Shown here: positions 11,790 through 25,188 of the stretch, piece by piece
Layout: every line of letters begins with the position of its first letter
Position numbering within the stretch: the stretch's first letter is position 1
Origin: Haematobia irritans
Lineage: Eukaryota > Arthropoda > Insecta > Diptera > Muscidae
Length of the DNA stretch: 64,000 bases
Direction of reading: 5' to 3'
Assembly (NCBI RefSeq): GCF_050003625.1
Contig: NC_134400.1
Span: 53,200,066 to 53,264,065, forward strand
Position numbers and translations under genes: made by a program
Notes under the pieces: model-generated
What the model saw: only the letters and a program-made list of their open reading frames with translations
Database searches by the model: none
Told to the model about the DNA's origin: nothing

Positions 11790-12172
11790 TAGAACAACAA
11801 CTTATTTGGGACGACCTTTACGAAATTCATCTTGGAGTGAACTACGACCTCGATTGAATTCACCGTACCATCGATAAACACTGGTCCTTGACGGAGCTTC
11901 ATCACCAAAAATTGAATTAAGTTTAACAATACACTGTTGTTGAGTTAATTCATGACGAAAGTTGTAAAAAAATCGTATGAAAATGTTCACGAATTAATTC
12001 CATGTTTTGGTCGAGATGAATCTTTTAAGTTGATGTAAACTACACAAATAGCGCTCGATTGTCAAAACGTTCTGTGTGTGTCAAGCTTTACGACAGAGCT
12101 GTCAGTTGGCAGATTGCAACACTAGGGTTGCCCAATCCCGAAATATGAAAGGCAACTCTCGTATACTTTTGA
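11790..12172 (-). pseudogene. Mariner fragment, copy 2 (DNA-binding domain)
   Basis: An open 62-codon stretch at 11802-11990 (minus) encodes the mariner N-terminal helix-turn-helix: FRHELTQQQCIVKLNSIFGD then RTSVYRWYGEFNRG and GRPK. Everything after the GRPK region, including the catalytic domain, is absent. The 5' non-coding part runs to the CGAGAGTTGCC-type end near 12160. The same family as copies at 7.2 and 15.9 kb. Confidence 0.75.
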
Positions 12173-13300
12173 ACTCCTAATCAGTGTTGCCAGTATTGGG
12201 GATATTGTATCGTGGATGGGGAAGAAATTTTTGAGTTGGGGAATTGTTTGGGAATTTCCATAAATTTGGGGATTTTTGTAAGGATTTTCTCTAAATCGAT
12301 TCAGTATAATAAATCAGATTTACAATATTGATTTACATATTAATTTCTAATTTATTAAAAAAGAAGCACAATAATTCAAAAAGATTTGAAAAAGAAAATC
12401 TATATAACTTTTATTCTATGTGAGCCTCGCTTCACTTTTGGGAAATGGCTTTTCAAACTTCTAGTCTAACTTCTTTTCAAACCTCTAGCCGTGCAACAGC
12501 GATAGTTCATGAATGCAACATCGCATTAAGGGAATATGTTACTGTTTTACCACTCTCATGTTGAGTTAAATACACCTTAGCAGTATTTGGCTTTTGAGCG
12601 TTTTGACACATTTATCCACCGTAGACTTCTTATGGCTGGATCTCGGTATCTTTAACGAATTTCCCAAATAATCTGTTTGCAGTCCCTATTTCCAAGCTAG
12701 GCTCCAAAATCTCATTCCCAAAACACTCCCTTCATACACCATCACCCGCAGTTTGTATTTGGCCCAGATGTTCCCTCAACTCTAGGTACACGGTCACGAT
12801 TCCCGCGCCCTTCTGCTTACCCACTTACTCTCTTACAGTAATTCTCCAGACGTGTTTTGCTTAGTAAATCACACCATAGCATTAGAATCCCCATTCAAAC
12901 CCTTATGCAGCACTCTACTACATTCATCCAATTTAGCCCACGTATCCTCTATGGGATTTGCGTATTCTATCGCCAATTCATTTGCCTAATGATCCTGCCA
13001 CATTACCACTAATCGTCGTTAGCATTTTTAATTGCAACACGATGACACCATAATATCTTCTGTTGCCTTCATTGTCTTCCGGCTATCCACAAAAATGCTC
13101 ACATTATTTGGCCTCGAGATTTTTTGAGACATTTTCCACACATTCCGTTAAGGCTGCGCTGAGCAGGAGTCTTGCAATTCTCCTTGTCCACCTTAGATTT
13201 ATAGGTGTAGGAGTTATTTCCATTCGATATTTGTTCTGCAGTCCCATGAACTGAGCTGACCATCGACGGCCGTGGTCAGCTCGGGTATAGCATCGTGGTA
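12173..13300. other. Unresolved stretch, possibly more LINE debris
   Basis: 12173-12480 is AT-rich and unmatched. From about 12480 it is more GC-rich than its surroundings, which suggests old coding DNA. A minus-strand stretch near 12870-12980 reads EYANPIEDTWAKLDECSRVL but I cannot assign it. Confidence 0.3.
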
Positions 13301-13800
13301 TAATTGAGTAGTGGCGCCAACACTCCCACCGACTATCCTATTATCGATAGACGATTCGTGCTTCGATCTCCTGCCAACATCTTCAATGTGATCCCCGCTA
13401 TGGTGACCTCGATTTTTATCTGTATCTCTATAGGTCTAAAGTCCAGTATCTATACTTCTACAGTTTAGTTGAAGTACTCTTTAAGACAACATATTCGTTG
13501 TACCCAGTGCTAATTTCTGCATTTTGTCTTAAACGATGTCCGCAAGACTATCGACGCGTATGTTAGGATTATGATCCTACAGGTCTTCTTTTTGATATGG
13601 CATTTCCAATTGAGCTTCGCTTTTAAGGGTATTCCTAAGAACTACTCCTAAACTTTATCCATTTAGCATTCTGCAGTCTTGTAATCTTTTTATCATTCTC
13701 CGTGTAGTCGATGTTGATCTCATCTTTTGATTTAAGCAAAACTGTGGACAACAATTTCTCAACCGATTCCTTCTTCGGATCACTTTTGCCGATTGCAGTC
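13300..13800 (-). pseudogene. Jockey-like LINE, degraded reverse-transcriptase end
   Basis: The minus strand reads KLNWKCHIKKKTCR directly joined to IIILTYASIVLRTSFKTKC, the end of a Jockey-clade reverse transcriptase (KLNWK..H and ..ILTYA..VW..) with an internal deletion. It continues to ILDFRPIEIQIKIEVTIAGI and a LKMLAG block typical of the linker before RNase H. Stops break the frame. Limits are approximate. Confidence 0.55.
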
Positions 13801-14395
13801 CCCTATTACGGCTCTTGCTTTCTCTCCGGATCTATTTTTCATCAAATGTAATGAAATGACATAGAAACTCCTCCGTAGTGGGATTATACAGAGTTAAACT
13901 CTATCCTGAAACCTGAAAAGATTTAACGGTAGCGCTTATTGTTCAGAGTAAGCAAACGCGTCAACCACTGCTCCCATACCAAAATTTTTGTGCAATGGGT
14001 GGTCTGGCAAAACGGAATACTAGATTTTTGTCTCATTATCCACGTAAGTAAGAATTTCCAGGGCACCAGGACATCTTATCAAAAGAACTTGTCATCCCAT
14101 TCGCCATACAATTCACGAGCAAAATTGTACTAATGTCGAATTAGGTGACGGCCGCAATGAAGGCCTATTTGTCAAGCCCCGAGTAAACTTATTTTTAAGA
14201 TAAACAAGTGTGAGCATCTCGATGTAGAAGGATACTGTAATTTCAGATTTCCGAAATGTTTGTTTTCTTATTAATTTAAGTCCCAATCGGACAACCCCCG
14301 ATGTGGATATAACTCTCATATCTCCTCTATATCGGTGGAAGAACACCAATTCGTAACCATAGGCTTGAAGAGAGCATATTAATTCGGCCTTCAAC
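13800..14395. other. Unresolved stretch
   Basis: Moderate GC with short open frames on both strands (for example 13939-14133 plus and 14113-14394 minus). No domain or repeat match recognised. Confidence 0.3.
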
Positions 14396-15005
14396 CAATT
14401 TCAGCAAGGATTTCATCCCGATCGGAGAAATTTTGTTCCTCCATGGTTGGGTTTATATGGGCTATATATAATTATAGATCGATGTAGACCAAATTTTCCA
14501 TGGTTGTTGGAAGAGATACATTAATATTACGCACCAAGTTTCTATCGAATTTAATGAAATTTGCTCTTCAGGAGGCTCAAGAAGTCAAATCAGGGAATCG
14601 GTTTATATGAGGGCTATACCTAAAAGTGGTCCGATATGGGCATTTGCAATACTCTCCCACTTACATCCATAACATTTGTGTGCCAAGTTTCAAGCCGATA
14701 GCTTGCTTCGTTCGTGATTTCCACAGACGGACGGACATCGCTAGGTTATGTTAGGTATTTCAGGCTCACTAAGACTATTTTTTAGAGTCGGAATGGTTTT
14801 TCATATTGCCTTGAAACCACTTAGAGAAGCTTTGAAACACTCAGAAATGTCACCAGCATTGCTGAATGGAGATAATCCACATCTGAAAAACTTTTTGGTT
14901 CTTGGTCGAAACTGGGATTGAAGCCATGGCATACTAACTATTGCACCACGGTGGCTTCTAAATCTACTCGGAATTTCGCCACGACTTTAAGGGATCTCAT
15001 AGCAG
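14395..15005 (+). mobile_element. DINE-like family B, partial copy with a SINE in it
   Basis: It contains the family B array (GGTTTATATG..GGGCTATA) and the (GACG)n tract at about 14725. It is then interrupted by a minus-strand SINE and resumes as ACTCGGAATTTCGCCACGAC. Both end hairpins are missing. Confidence 0.55.
14736..14958 (-). mobile_element. tRNA-derived SINE, internally deleted
   Basis: Minus strand: GAAGCCACCGTGGTGCAATA head, a degraded B-box region, the body, and a TAACCTAGCG-like tail. It is shorter than the full SINE at 58552-58899 because of internal loss near the tail. It is inserted next to the family B (GACG)n tract. Confidence 0.65.
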
Positions 15006-15870
15006 TTGGCTCTAGTGTCTGAGTTTTTTTTTTTTTTCAAACCTTACATGAACTCCTCCAAGAACTCTGAGAATCTGTTTTATGTTCTGGAATTACCAAA
15101 AAGAGCTAGACCAACATTTAGATCGGAGTCTTATGTTTTTAGTGTCGCGTTCTTTTTTTCTCCTTGCTCCACAGTATCTCTGCTAGAGATTCTGTTGGGT
15201 TTTGTTGTCATTAGCTTTGTTTTTTTTAAGCTAATACGACGTAATTTTTTCCTCGCACTTTTTCGTTGTTGTTGCAGCGTTACTGACGTTGTGTCGACAT
15301 TGTTGTCGTTGGTTGGCTTTGTGTGAAATTTGTATCAACACACGTGAAATAGTCCAGTCCCCATATGGGGACTGTGTGTTTGTGTGTGTACTCGCATATA
15401 CTGGCAATCGGACTGACTTACCGTCCGTCACTCATTATATGAGGCATTCAGCTTTCTGCAGCGCTTCAAGTGCGGCGCTGCAATGCCATATCTGCATATA
15501 CGCACACTCACACATCCACTTGCCGATGCATACACGAATACGAGACGATAGTGTGGGTATAAAGACTTGTTGTTGGTCGCTTTCTGATGACAGTGCTCCA
15601 CAATGTGGTGTGCGCTTATTTACTTACATACAGCTGCTGCTTTTGTTGTGCTTTTGCGGTTTTCACCATGCTATGCTGCCGCTGTTCCCCAACTGATAAG
15701 CTTTACAAACTCATAAATGTGTCGCCTTACTTTTGCGTTTCAAATATTCACTATTCAGCTCTCTAAACCCCACTTTGTTCAAGTCAACTTCCTGCCAGCA
15801 TTGGAGAATAGGTTGCATCAGCTCAGCAGTTTCACTCGCTGGCATGGTGATACCAAACAATGACCAATGG
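15006..15870. other. Apparently single-copy intronic region
   Basis: No repeat in the window matches. It is more GC-rich than neighbouring DNA and contains the 20-bp palindrome CAGTCCCCATATGGGGACTG at 15356-15375. A 135-codon open frame (15289-15696) lacks a recognisable domain and is probably chance. It could hold an intronic enhancer or non-coding RNA. Confidence 0.35.
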
Positions 15871-15875
15871 AGTAG

Positions 15876-16240
15876 GGTTGCCATATGGTATTGATTGTCT
15901 CGAATTGTGTCAGATGGTATTGATGGAATTGTGCAGGTCGTCCAAAATCAGTTATTGTTCCCGAAACCATTGATGCTGTGCGCCAACTGATATTGCAAGA
16001 TGGTCATGTGACCTATCGTGAAATTGGGACCTTAGTGGGACCATCATTTATTCAAAATTTCATGAGTATTTGACCGTCGATAAAATTTGTTCGCGTTGAA
16101 ATGTGGGCTTCAATTCGCCAATTGCTAAAAAAAAAGACTAGTGTCAATTAACCAAAAGAAATGCTCCAAAAATACGATCGCGGTGGAATATATGGATGTT
16201 TTTTCTCTAATCCCAAAATATAAAATGTAACCCTCGGTTT
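15876..16240 (+). pseudogene. Mariner fragment, copy 3
   Basis: The plus strand reads GRPKSVIVPETIDAVRQLIL then QDGHVTYREIG and, after an indel, HEYLTVDKICS. This is the end of the mariner DNA-binding region and linker. Termini near TAGGGTTGCC (about 15873) and AACCCTCGG (about 16231) suggest a short internally deleted copy. It has no catalytic residues. Confidence 0.6.
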
Positions 16241-16550
16241 TGCATATCTTCAAGCGGTATACGAGCCCCCTTTAAAACTCCATGATACAAGAAGTAAAAA
16301 ATGACGGAAACTCGATTATTTTCTAATCTTAACGGGATCAAAGATACCAACAAAAAATATTGAAGAATATAAGGAAGTAAAAAGTGCAATATTATCAAAA
16401 AGGTGGCACAAAATATAAAAACTATGAAAAGTCGACTATAGACCTCACGAATTTGGACTTCTTGGTAAATGTTCACCATAAAAAGAGTTACATCACATGC
16501 TCGATTTTCGACAATTGTATTCATTTGAAACAAAATCTCAATCATAAACA
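16241..16550. other. Unresolved AT-rich stretch
   Basis: Short overlapping open frames on both strands (16207-16551 minus, 16384-16566 plus) have no recognisable motif. No repeat match. Confidence 0.25.
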
Positions 16551-18012
16551 AGTAAGGAAAGTCTAAAGTCGGGTGGGGCCGACTATATTATACCCTGCAC
16601 CACTTTGCAGATCTAAATTTTCGATACCATATCACATCCGTCAAATGTGTTGGGGGCTATATATAAAGGTTTGTCCCAAATACATACATATAAATATCAC
16701 TCGATCTGGACAGAATTTGATAGACTTCTACAAATCTATAGACTCAAAATTTAAGTCGGCTAATGCACTAGGGTGGAACACAATATTAGTAAAAAAAAAT
16801 AATAAATCTGAAGCAATTTTAAGGAATCTTCGCAAAAGTTTATTTATGATTTATCGCTCGATATATATGTATTAGAAGTTTAGGAAAATTAGAGTCATTT
16901 TTACAACTTTTGGACTAAGCAGTGGCGATTTTACAAGGAAAATGTTGGTATTTTGACCATTTTTGTCGAAATCAGAAAAACATATATATGGGAGCTATAT
17001 CTAAATCTGAACCGATTTCAACCAAATTTGGCACGCATAGCAACAATGCCAATTCTACTCTCTGTGCAAAATTTCAACTAAATCGGAGTTAAAAATTGGC
17101 TTCTATGGTCATATGAATGTAAATCGGGCGAAAGCTTTATATGGGAGATATATCTAAATCTGAACCGATTTCAACCAAATTTGACACGCATAGCTACAAT
17201 GCTAATTCTACTCCCTGTGCAAAATTTCAACTAAATCGGAACAGAAAATTGGCCTCTGTGGTCATATTAGTGTAAATAGGGCGAAAGCTATATAAGGGAG
17301 ATATATCTAAATCTGAACCGATTTCAACCAAATTTGGCACACATAGCTACAATGCTAATTATACTCCCTGTGCAAAATTTCAACTAAATCGGAGTTAAAA
17401 ATTGGCCTCTGTGGTCATATGAGTGTAAATCGGGCGAAAACTATATATGGGAGATATACCCAAATCTGATCCGATTTCAACCAAATTTGGCACGCATAGT
17501 TACAATGCTCATTCTACTCCCTATGCAAAATTTCAACTAAATCGGAGCAAAAAATTGGCCTCTGTTGGCAAATGAGTGTAAATCGGGCGAAAACTATATA
17601 TAGGGGCTATACCTAAATCTGAACCGATTTGGCTGATATTTTGCAAGTTTTCTGAGACTCATAAAATATTCGGATGTACGGAAGTTGAGGAAGATCGGTT
17701 GATATATACGCCAATTATGACCAGATCGGTGAAAAATATATCAAAATCAATAGGGATCGTCTTTGAGCCGAAACAGGACCCTATACCAAATTTTAGGACA
17801 ATCGGACTAAAACTGCGAGCTGTACTTTGCACACAAAAATAAACCAACAGACAGACGGACAGACAGACAGACATCGCTAAATCGACTCAGAATTTAATTC
17901 TAAGCCGATCCGTATACTAAAAGGTTGGTCTATGATTACTCCTTCTTGGCGTTACAAACAAATGCACAAACTTATTATACCCTGTACCACAGTAGTGGTG
18001 CAGGGTATAAAA
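16551..18012 (+). mobile_element. DINE-like family A, full-length copy
   Basis: It begins AACAAGTAAGGAAAGTCTAA followed by the hairpin GTCGGGTGGGGCCGAC (16568-16583) and TTATACCCTGCACCAC. An array with a 153-bp period follows (unit starts near 16990, 17143, 17296, 17449 and 17602), then a (GACA/GACG)n tract at about 17848-17873. It closes with a 36-nt hairpin, TTATACCCTGTACCAC / GTGGTGCAGGGTATAA with a 4-nt loop (17975-18010). No protein is encoded. The plan fits DINE-1/mini-me/Helentron-type non-autonomous elements. Confidence 0.7.
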
Positions 18013-18230
18013 ATGAGATAACTCGAAAATATATTGTTTTTGCACCCTATAGAAGTATTTGGGGCCTTAATTCATTACCTCTTTGGTGCTTTATTTCATT
18101 GGGGCGTTATTTCATGGATCTGTTAAACTGTGAAGTTTTCCGTGGCGGTATGAAAATACGATCCAGTAAAATGAGGCACAAAACCCAAATGAAGCTGAGC
18201 CACAAATGTGGTGCGACGCTTCATAATTTT
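18013..18230. repeat. Low-copy repeat, unclassified
   Basis: A block with ..CCAAATGAAGC..CCACAAATGTGG..CTTCATAAT recurs in diverged form at 19865-19975, with a reverse relative near 21600-21720. Its nature is unknown. Confidence 0.3.
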
Positions 18231-19786
<1,556 letters not shown>

Positions 19787-20149
19787 GAGTATGAGAATCG
19801 ACCCTGAAATAAAATTAGGGTTCAGTTTTCTTTTGATTTAAAATACCGTATGAACTGATGGAAAATGAAATATGTGTTACTGAGGGCGCTATGAATACGG
19901 ACCCCATGAAAATAAGCCTCAAAGTCCAAATGAAATCGGGCCTCAAATGTGGGACGTCGTTTCATAATGATTATATAGCCCAAACTTCTACCACTGTGGA
20001 TTCACGTTAGCCCACTATATTCATTTGAAATATTAGGGTTGGAATTTTCATAATGCAAAGGGACCAAGGTTGCCAATCGGTTGCCAATAACCTACCAAAA
20101 TTTGAGACATATTTTACCAAATTTAAAAAATCTTTTTTGAAGGTTAAAT

Positions 20150-20325
20150 CAAATTTTTCTCAAAATTTTATTTCTATAGAAAATTTTTTTAAAATTGTAC
20201 GTTTATAGACAATAGAAAATCTTCTCAGAATTTTATTGCTATAGAAAATTTTGTCAAAAATGTATTTCTATAGAAAAGTTTTTCAACATTTTATTTCTAT
20301 AGAAAACTTTGTCAAAATTTTATTG
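20150..20325 (+). repeat. TTTCTATAGAAAATTTTGTC minisatellite
   Basis: About seven imperfect units of 20-30 bp built on ATTTTATTTCTATAGAAAA. The same unit recurs at about 1975-2055, 29880-30200, 38640-38880 (reverse), 48715-48790 (reverse) and 61200-61440. Confidence 0.75.
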
Positions 20326-20332
20326 GGGTTAA

Positions 20333-21538
20333 TTATACCCTTCACCACTACTGTGGTACAGGGTATAATAAGTTTGTGCATTTGCATATAACGCCAAGAA
20401 GGAGTAATCATAGACCAACCTTTTAGTATACGGCTTAGAATTAAATTCTGAGTCGATTTAGCGATGTCCGTCTGTCTGTCTGTCTGTCCGTCTGTCTGTC
20501 TGTCTGTCTGTTGATGTATTTTGTGTGCAAGGTACAGCTCGCAGTTTTAGTCCGATTGTCCTAAAATTTGGTATAGGGTCCTGTTTCGGCTCAAAGACGA
20601 TCCCTATTGATTTTGGTTCAGATTTAGATATAGCTGCCATATATATTTTTCACCGATCTGGTCATAATTGGCGTGTGTATCAACCGATCTTCCTCAAATT
20701 CCGTACATCCGAATATTTTATGGGTCTCCAAAAACTTGCAAAATATCAGCCAAATCGGTTCAGATTTAGATATAGCTCCCATATATAGCTTTCGCCCGAT
20801 TTACACTCAAATGACCACAGAGGCCAATTTTTTGCTCCGATTTAGTTGAAATTTTGCACAGGGAGTATAATTAGCATTGTAGCTATGCGAGCCAAATTTG
20901 GTTGAAATTGGTTAAGATTTAGATATATCTCCCATATATAGCTTTCGCCCGATTTACACTCATATGACCGTAGAGGCCAATTTTTAACTCCGATTTAGTT
21001 GAAATTTTACACTGGGAGTAGAATTAGCATTGTATCTATGCGTGCCAAATTTGGTTGAAATCGGTTCAGATTTAGATATAGCTCCCATATATATGTTTTT
21101 CTGATTTCAACAAAAATGGTCAAAATACCAACATTTTCCTTGTAAAATCGCCACTGCTTAGTCGAAAAGTTGTAAAAATCACTCTAATTTTCCTAAACTT
21201 CTAATGCATATATATCGAGCGATAAATCATAAATAAACTTTTGCGAAGTTTTCTTAAAATTGCTCCAGATTTAAATGTTTCCCATATTTTTTACTAACAT
21301 TGTGTTCCACCCTAGTGCATTAGCCGACTTAAATTTTGAGTCTATAGATTTTGTAGAAGTCTATCAAATTCTGTCCAGATCGAGTGATATTTAAATGTAT
21401 GTATTTGGGACAAACCTTTATATATAGCACCCAACACATTTGGCGGATGTGATATGGTATCGAAAATTTAGATCTACAAAGTGGTGCAGGGTATAATATA
21501 GTCGGCCCCGCCCGACTTTAGACTTTCCTTACTGGTTT
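20333..21538 (-). mobile_element. DINE-like family A, inverted copy
   Basis: It opens with the TTATACCCTTCACCAC/GTGGTACAGGGTATAA hairpin. It carries a long (GTCT/GTCC)n tract (20464-20512), the 153-bp array in reverse, and ends with the hairpin GTCGGCCCCGCCCGAC (21501-21516) and CTTTAGACTTTCCTTAC. It mirrors the copy at 16551-18012. Confidence 0.7.
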
Positions 21539-22002
21539 TTATAATGCAAAGGGATCCCAAAAATAAAATGACGTTACTCCCCAAAGATGTACAATTTTGG
21601 CATTGGTGCTTTCCATAAATTTTTTTGGAGCCCTACTTCATTCAGGTTTTGGGGTTCATTTTCCTGAGCCCATTTTCATACCGCCGCACAGAGGGGTGAA
21701 ATCACAAAAAATGGAGATTAATTAAACTATTTAATCCGATTTTAAAAATTCTTTCACTACTATAATGCTACGTTTGATTGGCACCGCCCAATCAAACTTA
21801 GAACGGATATATCTCATGAACTATCAGAGGTATGAATATCAGGTTTGGTATATATGTTGATCGCACAGTATGAATTAAATCCGAGGTGGAATAGGGCGGC
21901 GCCATGCCCCCTTTGAAAACTGTTCTGCCTTAATTGTTTTTTTTTTTTTGTTTTTTTTTTTTTGGAAAGAAGTAATACAATTTTTACATAGTAATCTATT
22001 TA
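21539..22002. other. Unresolved stretch between elements
   Basis: It contains a reverse relative of the low-copy repeat of 18.1 kb (near 21600-21720) and a T-rich run. No gene seen. Confidence 0.3.
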
Positions 22003-22061
22003 TTTTTATTCTAACAACGTTGACGAAAGGGAGATTATTGTATCATATATATATAGTATTA

Positions 22062-22996
22062 AAGGGTGATTTGTTAAGAGCTTGATAACTTTTTTTTAAA
22101 AAAAAAACGCATAAAATTTGCAAAATCTCATCGGTTCTTTATTTGAAACGTTAGATTGGTCCATGACATTTACTTTTTGAAGATAATTTCATTTAAATGT
22201 TGACCGCGGCTGCGTCTTAGGTGGTCCATTCGGAAAGTCCAATTTTGGGCAACTTTTTCGAGCATTTCGGCCGGAATAGCCCGAATTTCTTCGGAAATGT
22301 TGTCTTCCAAAGCTGGAATAGTTGCTGGCTTATTTCTGTAGACTTTAGACTTGACGTAGCCCCACAAAAAATAGTCTAAAGGCGTCAAATCGCATGATCT
22401 TGGTGGCCAACTTACCGGTCCATTTCTTGAGATGAATTGTTCTCCGAAGTTTTCCCTCAAAATGGCCATAGAATCGCGAGCTGTGTGGCATGTAGCGCCA
22501 TCTTGTTGAAACCACATGTCAACCAAGTTCAGTTCTTCCATTTTTGGCAACAAAAAGTTTGTTAGCATCGAACGATAGCGATCGCCATTCACCGTAACGT
22601 TGCGTCCAACAGCATCTTTGAAAAAATACGGTCCAATGATTCCACCAGCGTACAAACCACACCAAACAGTGCATTTTTCGGGATGCATGGGCAGTTCTTG
22701 AACGGCTTCTGGTTGCTCTTCACTCCAAATGCGGCAATTTTGCTTATTTACGTAGCCATTCAACCAGAAATGAGCCTCATCGCTGAACAAAATTTGTCGA
22801 TAAAAAAGCGGATTTTCTGCCAACTTTTCTAGGGCCCATTCACTGAAAATTCGACGTTGTGGCTCGTTAGTAAGTCTATTCATGATGAAATGTCAAAGCA
22901 TACTGATCATCTTTCTCTTTGACACCATGTCTGAAATCCCACGTGATCTGTCAAATACTAATGCATGAAAATCCTAACCTCAAAAGAATCACCCTT
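22062..22996 (-). mobile_element. D41D Tc1/mariner-superfamily element, 935 bp
   Basis: The ends are AAGGGTGATTTGTTAAGAG and its inverse ending AGAATCACCCTT, flanked by TA (22060-22061, 22997-22998). It carries one minus-strand transposase frame without stops but lacking the N-terminal DNA-binding domain, so it is an internally deleted copy. It lies between two 58-bp direct repeats (22003-22060 and 23003-23060), far longer than its TA target duplication. Confidence 0.8.
22170..22883 (-). CDS. Truncated transposase, D41D family catalytic domain
   Basis: A 237-codon uninterrupted frame. It shows QILFSDEAHFWLNGYVNKQN (first Asp), then VWCGLYAGGIIGPYF, MWFQQDGATCHTARD (second Asp), and RNGPVSWPPRSCDLTPLDYF (third Asp). 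By my count 41 residues separate the second and third Asp, the spacing of the D41D (rosa-type) group rather than 34 in mariner. The start lies inside the ancestral frame; the helix-turn-helix that binds the inverted repeats is gone, so it is unlikely to transpose alone. Among the window's transposases it has the least damaged catalytic frame. Confidence 0.8.
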   Translation of the reverse strand: MNRLTNEPQRRIFSEWALEKLAENPLFYRQILFSDEAHFWLNGYVNKQNCRIWSEEQPEAVQELPMHPEKCTVWCGLYAGGIIGPYFFKDAVGRNVTVNGDRYRSMLTNFLLPKMEELNLVDMWFQQDGATCHTARDSMAILRENFGEQFISRNGPVSWPPRSCDLTPLDYFLWGYVKSKVYRNKPATIPALEDNISEEIRAIPAEMLEKVAQNWTFRMDHLRRSRGQHLNEIIFKK

Positions 22997-23060
22997 TACT
23001 TGTTTTTATTCTAACAACGTTGACGAAAGGGATATTATTGTATCATATATATATAGTATT

Positions 23061-23524
23061 ATATTATATATTAAGACATGTGTTTCTGACCTGCTATTTT
23101 AAAATATATACCCAAAGTCGTCCAATGCATTGCCCTCCATTATCGTCGTCATCTGTATCACGATTTGTGCCTTCGTCAAAACTGAGGGCGGAACTAGTAG
23201 ATCTACTACTGATTTTTGAAGTTTTTTTTTTGGCAATTTTGATTTACCAGTTAGGATTGGGTATGTACCTAGTTAATATGTCTCGATTGCTATCCTCCCG
23301 ACTACATTTGCGAGAAAAATGTTCTCTGTAGTTTTTTAAATCTTTTTTTGGGGTTTCCTCAGATAGTTCATCGATCGGTAATTGCGCATGCGAAATGATT
23401 TCTGTGCCATGTATTAAAAATTTATGCAAGGTTGGTTGCATGTTAAACCACTGATACTTCTTAACAAAAAGTCGAGCACAATAACAAGTACTCTTATCAT
23501 TGTAACACACATTTGCTAACGGTA
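23061..23524. other. Intronic stretch, nothing recognised
   Basis: No repeat match. Overlapping minus-strand frames at 23244-23688 partly read the start of the next DINE copy and are not genes. Confidence 0.3.
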
Positions 23525-23528
23525 TACA

Positions 23529-24566
23529 AAAACAAGTATATACGGTCATAAGTTCGGCCAGGCCGAATCTTATGTACCCTCCACCATGGATTGCGTAGAA
23601 ACTTCTGCGAAAGACTGTCACCCACAATCGAATTACTTGCGTTGTGGTAATACTTACCGATGGCAAGTATCTTAACACATTTTAACATCGTTTTCTAAAT
23701 TGTGAGTTAGTCCATACGTGGTATATATTAGACAAAAAAGTTATGTATAGGTAAGTCTACAAATAATTACGAATCGATATGGACTTTTGCGCGGTACGTG
23801 GAGAGCCAGAATTGGAATATGGGGGTCGCTTATATGGAGGCTACAATTATGAACTTGATATGCACCAATTTATGTGTGATTGGGATCGATTTATCTGAGG
23901 GCTTTATATAACTATAGACCGATATGGACCTAGTTAGGCTTGGTTGTTAACGGCCATATACTAGCACAATGTACCAAATTTCAACTGACTCGGATGAAAT
24001 TTGCTCCTCCAAGAGGCTCCAAAACCAAATCTGGGGATGGGTTTATAGGGGGGCTATATATAATTATGGACTGATATGAACCAATTCCTGCATGGTTGTT
24101 GGATACCATATACTAACATCACGTACCAAATTTCAACCGAATCGGATGAATTTTGCTCTTCCAAGGGGCTCCGGAGGTCAAATCTAAACCGCTGTGGACC
24201 AATTTTTGCACAGATGTTAGATATCATATACTACCACCATGTACCAAATTTCAGCCGGATCGGATGAAACTTGCTTCTCTTAGAGGGTCTGGGGGCTATA
24301 CGTAAAAGTGGACCGATATGGCCCATTAGCAATACCATCCGACTTACGTCAATAACAACTACTTGTGCCAAGTTTCAAGTCGATAGCTTGTTTCGTTCGG
24401 AAGTTAGTGTTATTTTAACAGACGGACGGACATGCTCAGATCGACTCAGAATTTCACCACGACCCAGAATATATATACTTTATGGGGTCTTAGAGCAATA
24501 TTTCGATGTGTTATAAACGGAATGACAAAGTTAATATACCCCCATCCTATGGTGTAGAGTACAACA
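23529..24566 (+). mobile_element. DINE-like family B copy
   Basis: It begins AAACAAGTATATACGG, hairpin TTCGGCCAGGCCGAA (23553-23567), then TACCCTCCACCATGG. The array with GGCTATATATAATTATGG follows, then GACGGACGGACATG, ACTTTATGGGGTCTT and TTTCGATGTGTTATAAACGG. It ends at TATACCCCCATCCTATGGTG. Confidence 0.65.
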
Positions 24567-25182
24567 ACAATTATAATAAAGAAAACGAAGAAAAAGCAAA
24601 CAAAAAGACAGGAACTGGTGTTCTTTGCTTGAGTGACTATTTTCATATTAATTTAATAAAAAAATTCGCGCAAAAACGCTCAACATTTTATTGCAAATTT
24701 CATTTTTCAATTAATATTCATTTTTTGCGATTTCACCCCTCTGCCCGAAGTTTTACACCAAGGATTTACTCTAGATCATGACCATTTAATCTACTTATTT
24801 CGTCGGTATTGTCTTGGGGTTATTTATATCTCTTTTCGATCCCACTGTGCCACATAAACGTTTTTTGTGTAACACATTCGGACTTTGTGTTGTTTTCGTA
24901 ATGCCCCTCGCTGTGCTGCTTTCGCTGTATGCAACATTGCCGTTTGCCATTTGAAAGTTACCTTCAGAGATAGCCTCACTACGGACTTGTGGCATTGTGT
25001 TTAGGCCAAAGTTTCTGAGATTTTCGTTGTGTTTTTGGCAGCTTCTACCATAGAGCCGACTGACGGACTGATAGTTAAACGCTACGTGTGTGTGTGCGCA
25101 TGCATGTGTCGTTGTTACTGCCACAAGCCATAAACAAAATTCATCCATTAATGCTTTTCACTTTTTGTTTTTTTTTTTTGTC
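24567..25182. other. Single-copy intron DNA before exon 2
   Basis: No repeats recognised. It ends in the long pyrimidine tract of the exon 2 acceptor. Overlapping open frames on both strands have no domain. Confidence 0.4.
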
Positions 25183-25188
25183 TTGCAG

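Larger units (their letters stand above)
22003..23060. repeat. 58-bp direct repeats flanking the D41D element
   Basis: 22003-22060 and 23003-23060 differ at a single visible position (GAGATTATTG versus GATATTATTG) and are offset by exactly 1000 bases. Both end ATATATATATAGTATT. Confidence 0.85.

Noticed and set aside
15289..15696. A 135-codon ORF as a cysteine-rich secreted protein
   Set aside because: No start context, splice signals or recognisable family, and composition follows local DNA.
16980..17620. A CRISPR-like array
   Set aside because: Repeats are contiguous 153-bp units without spacers, in eukaryotic DNA, within a DINE-like element.
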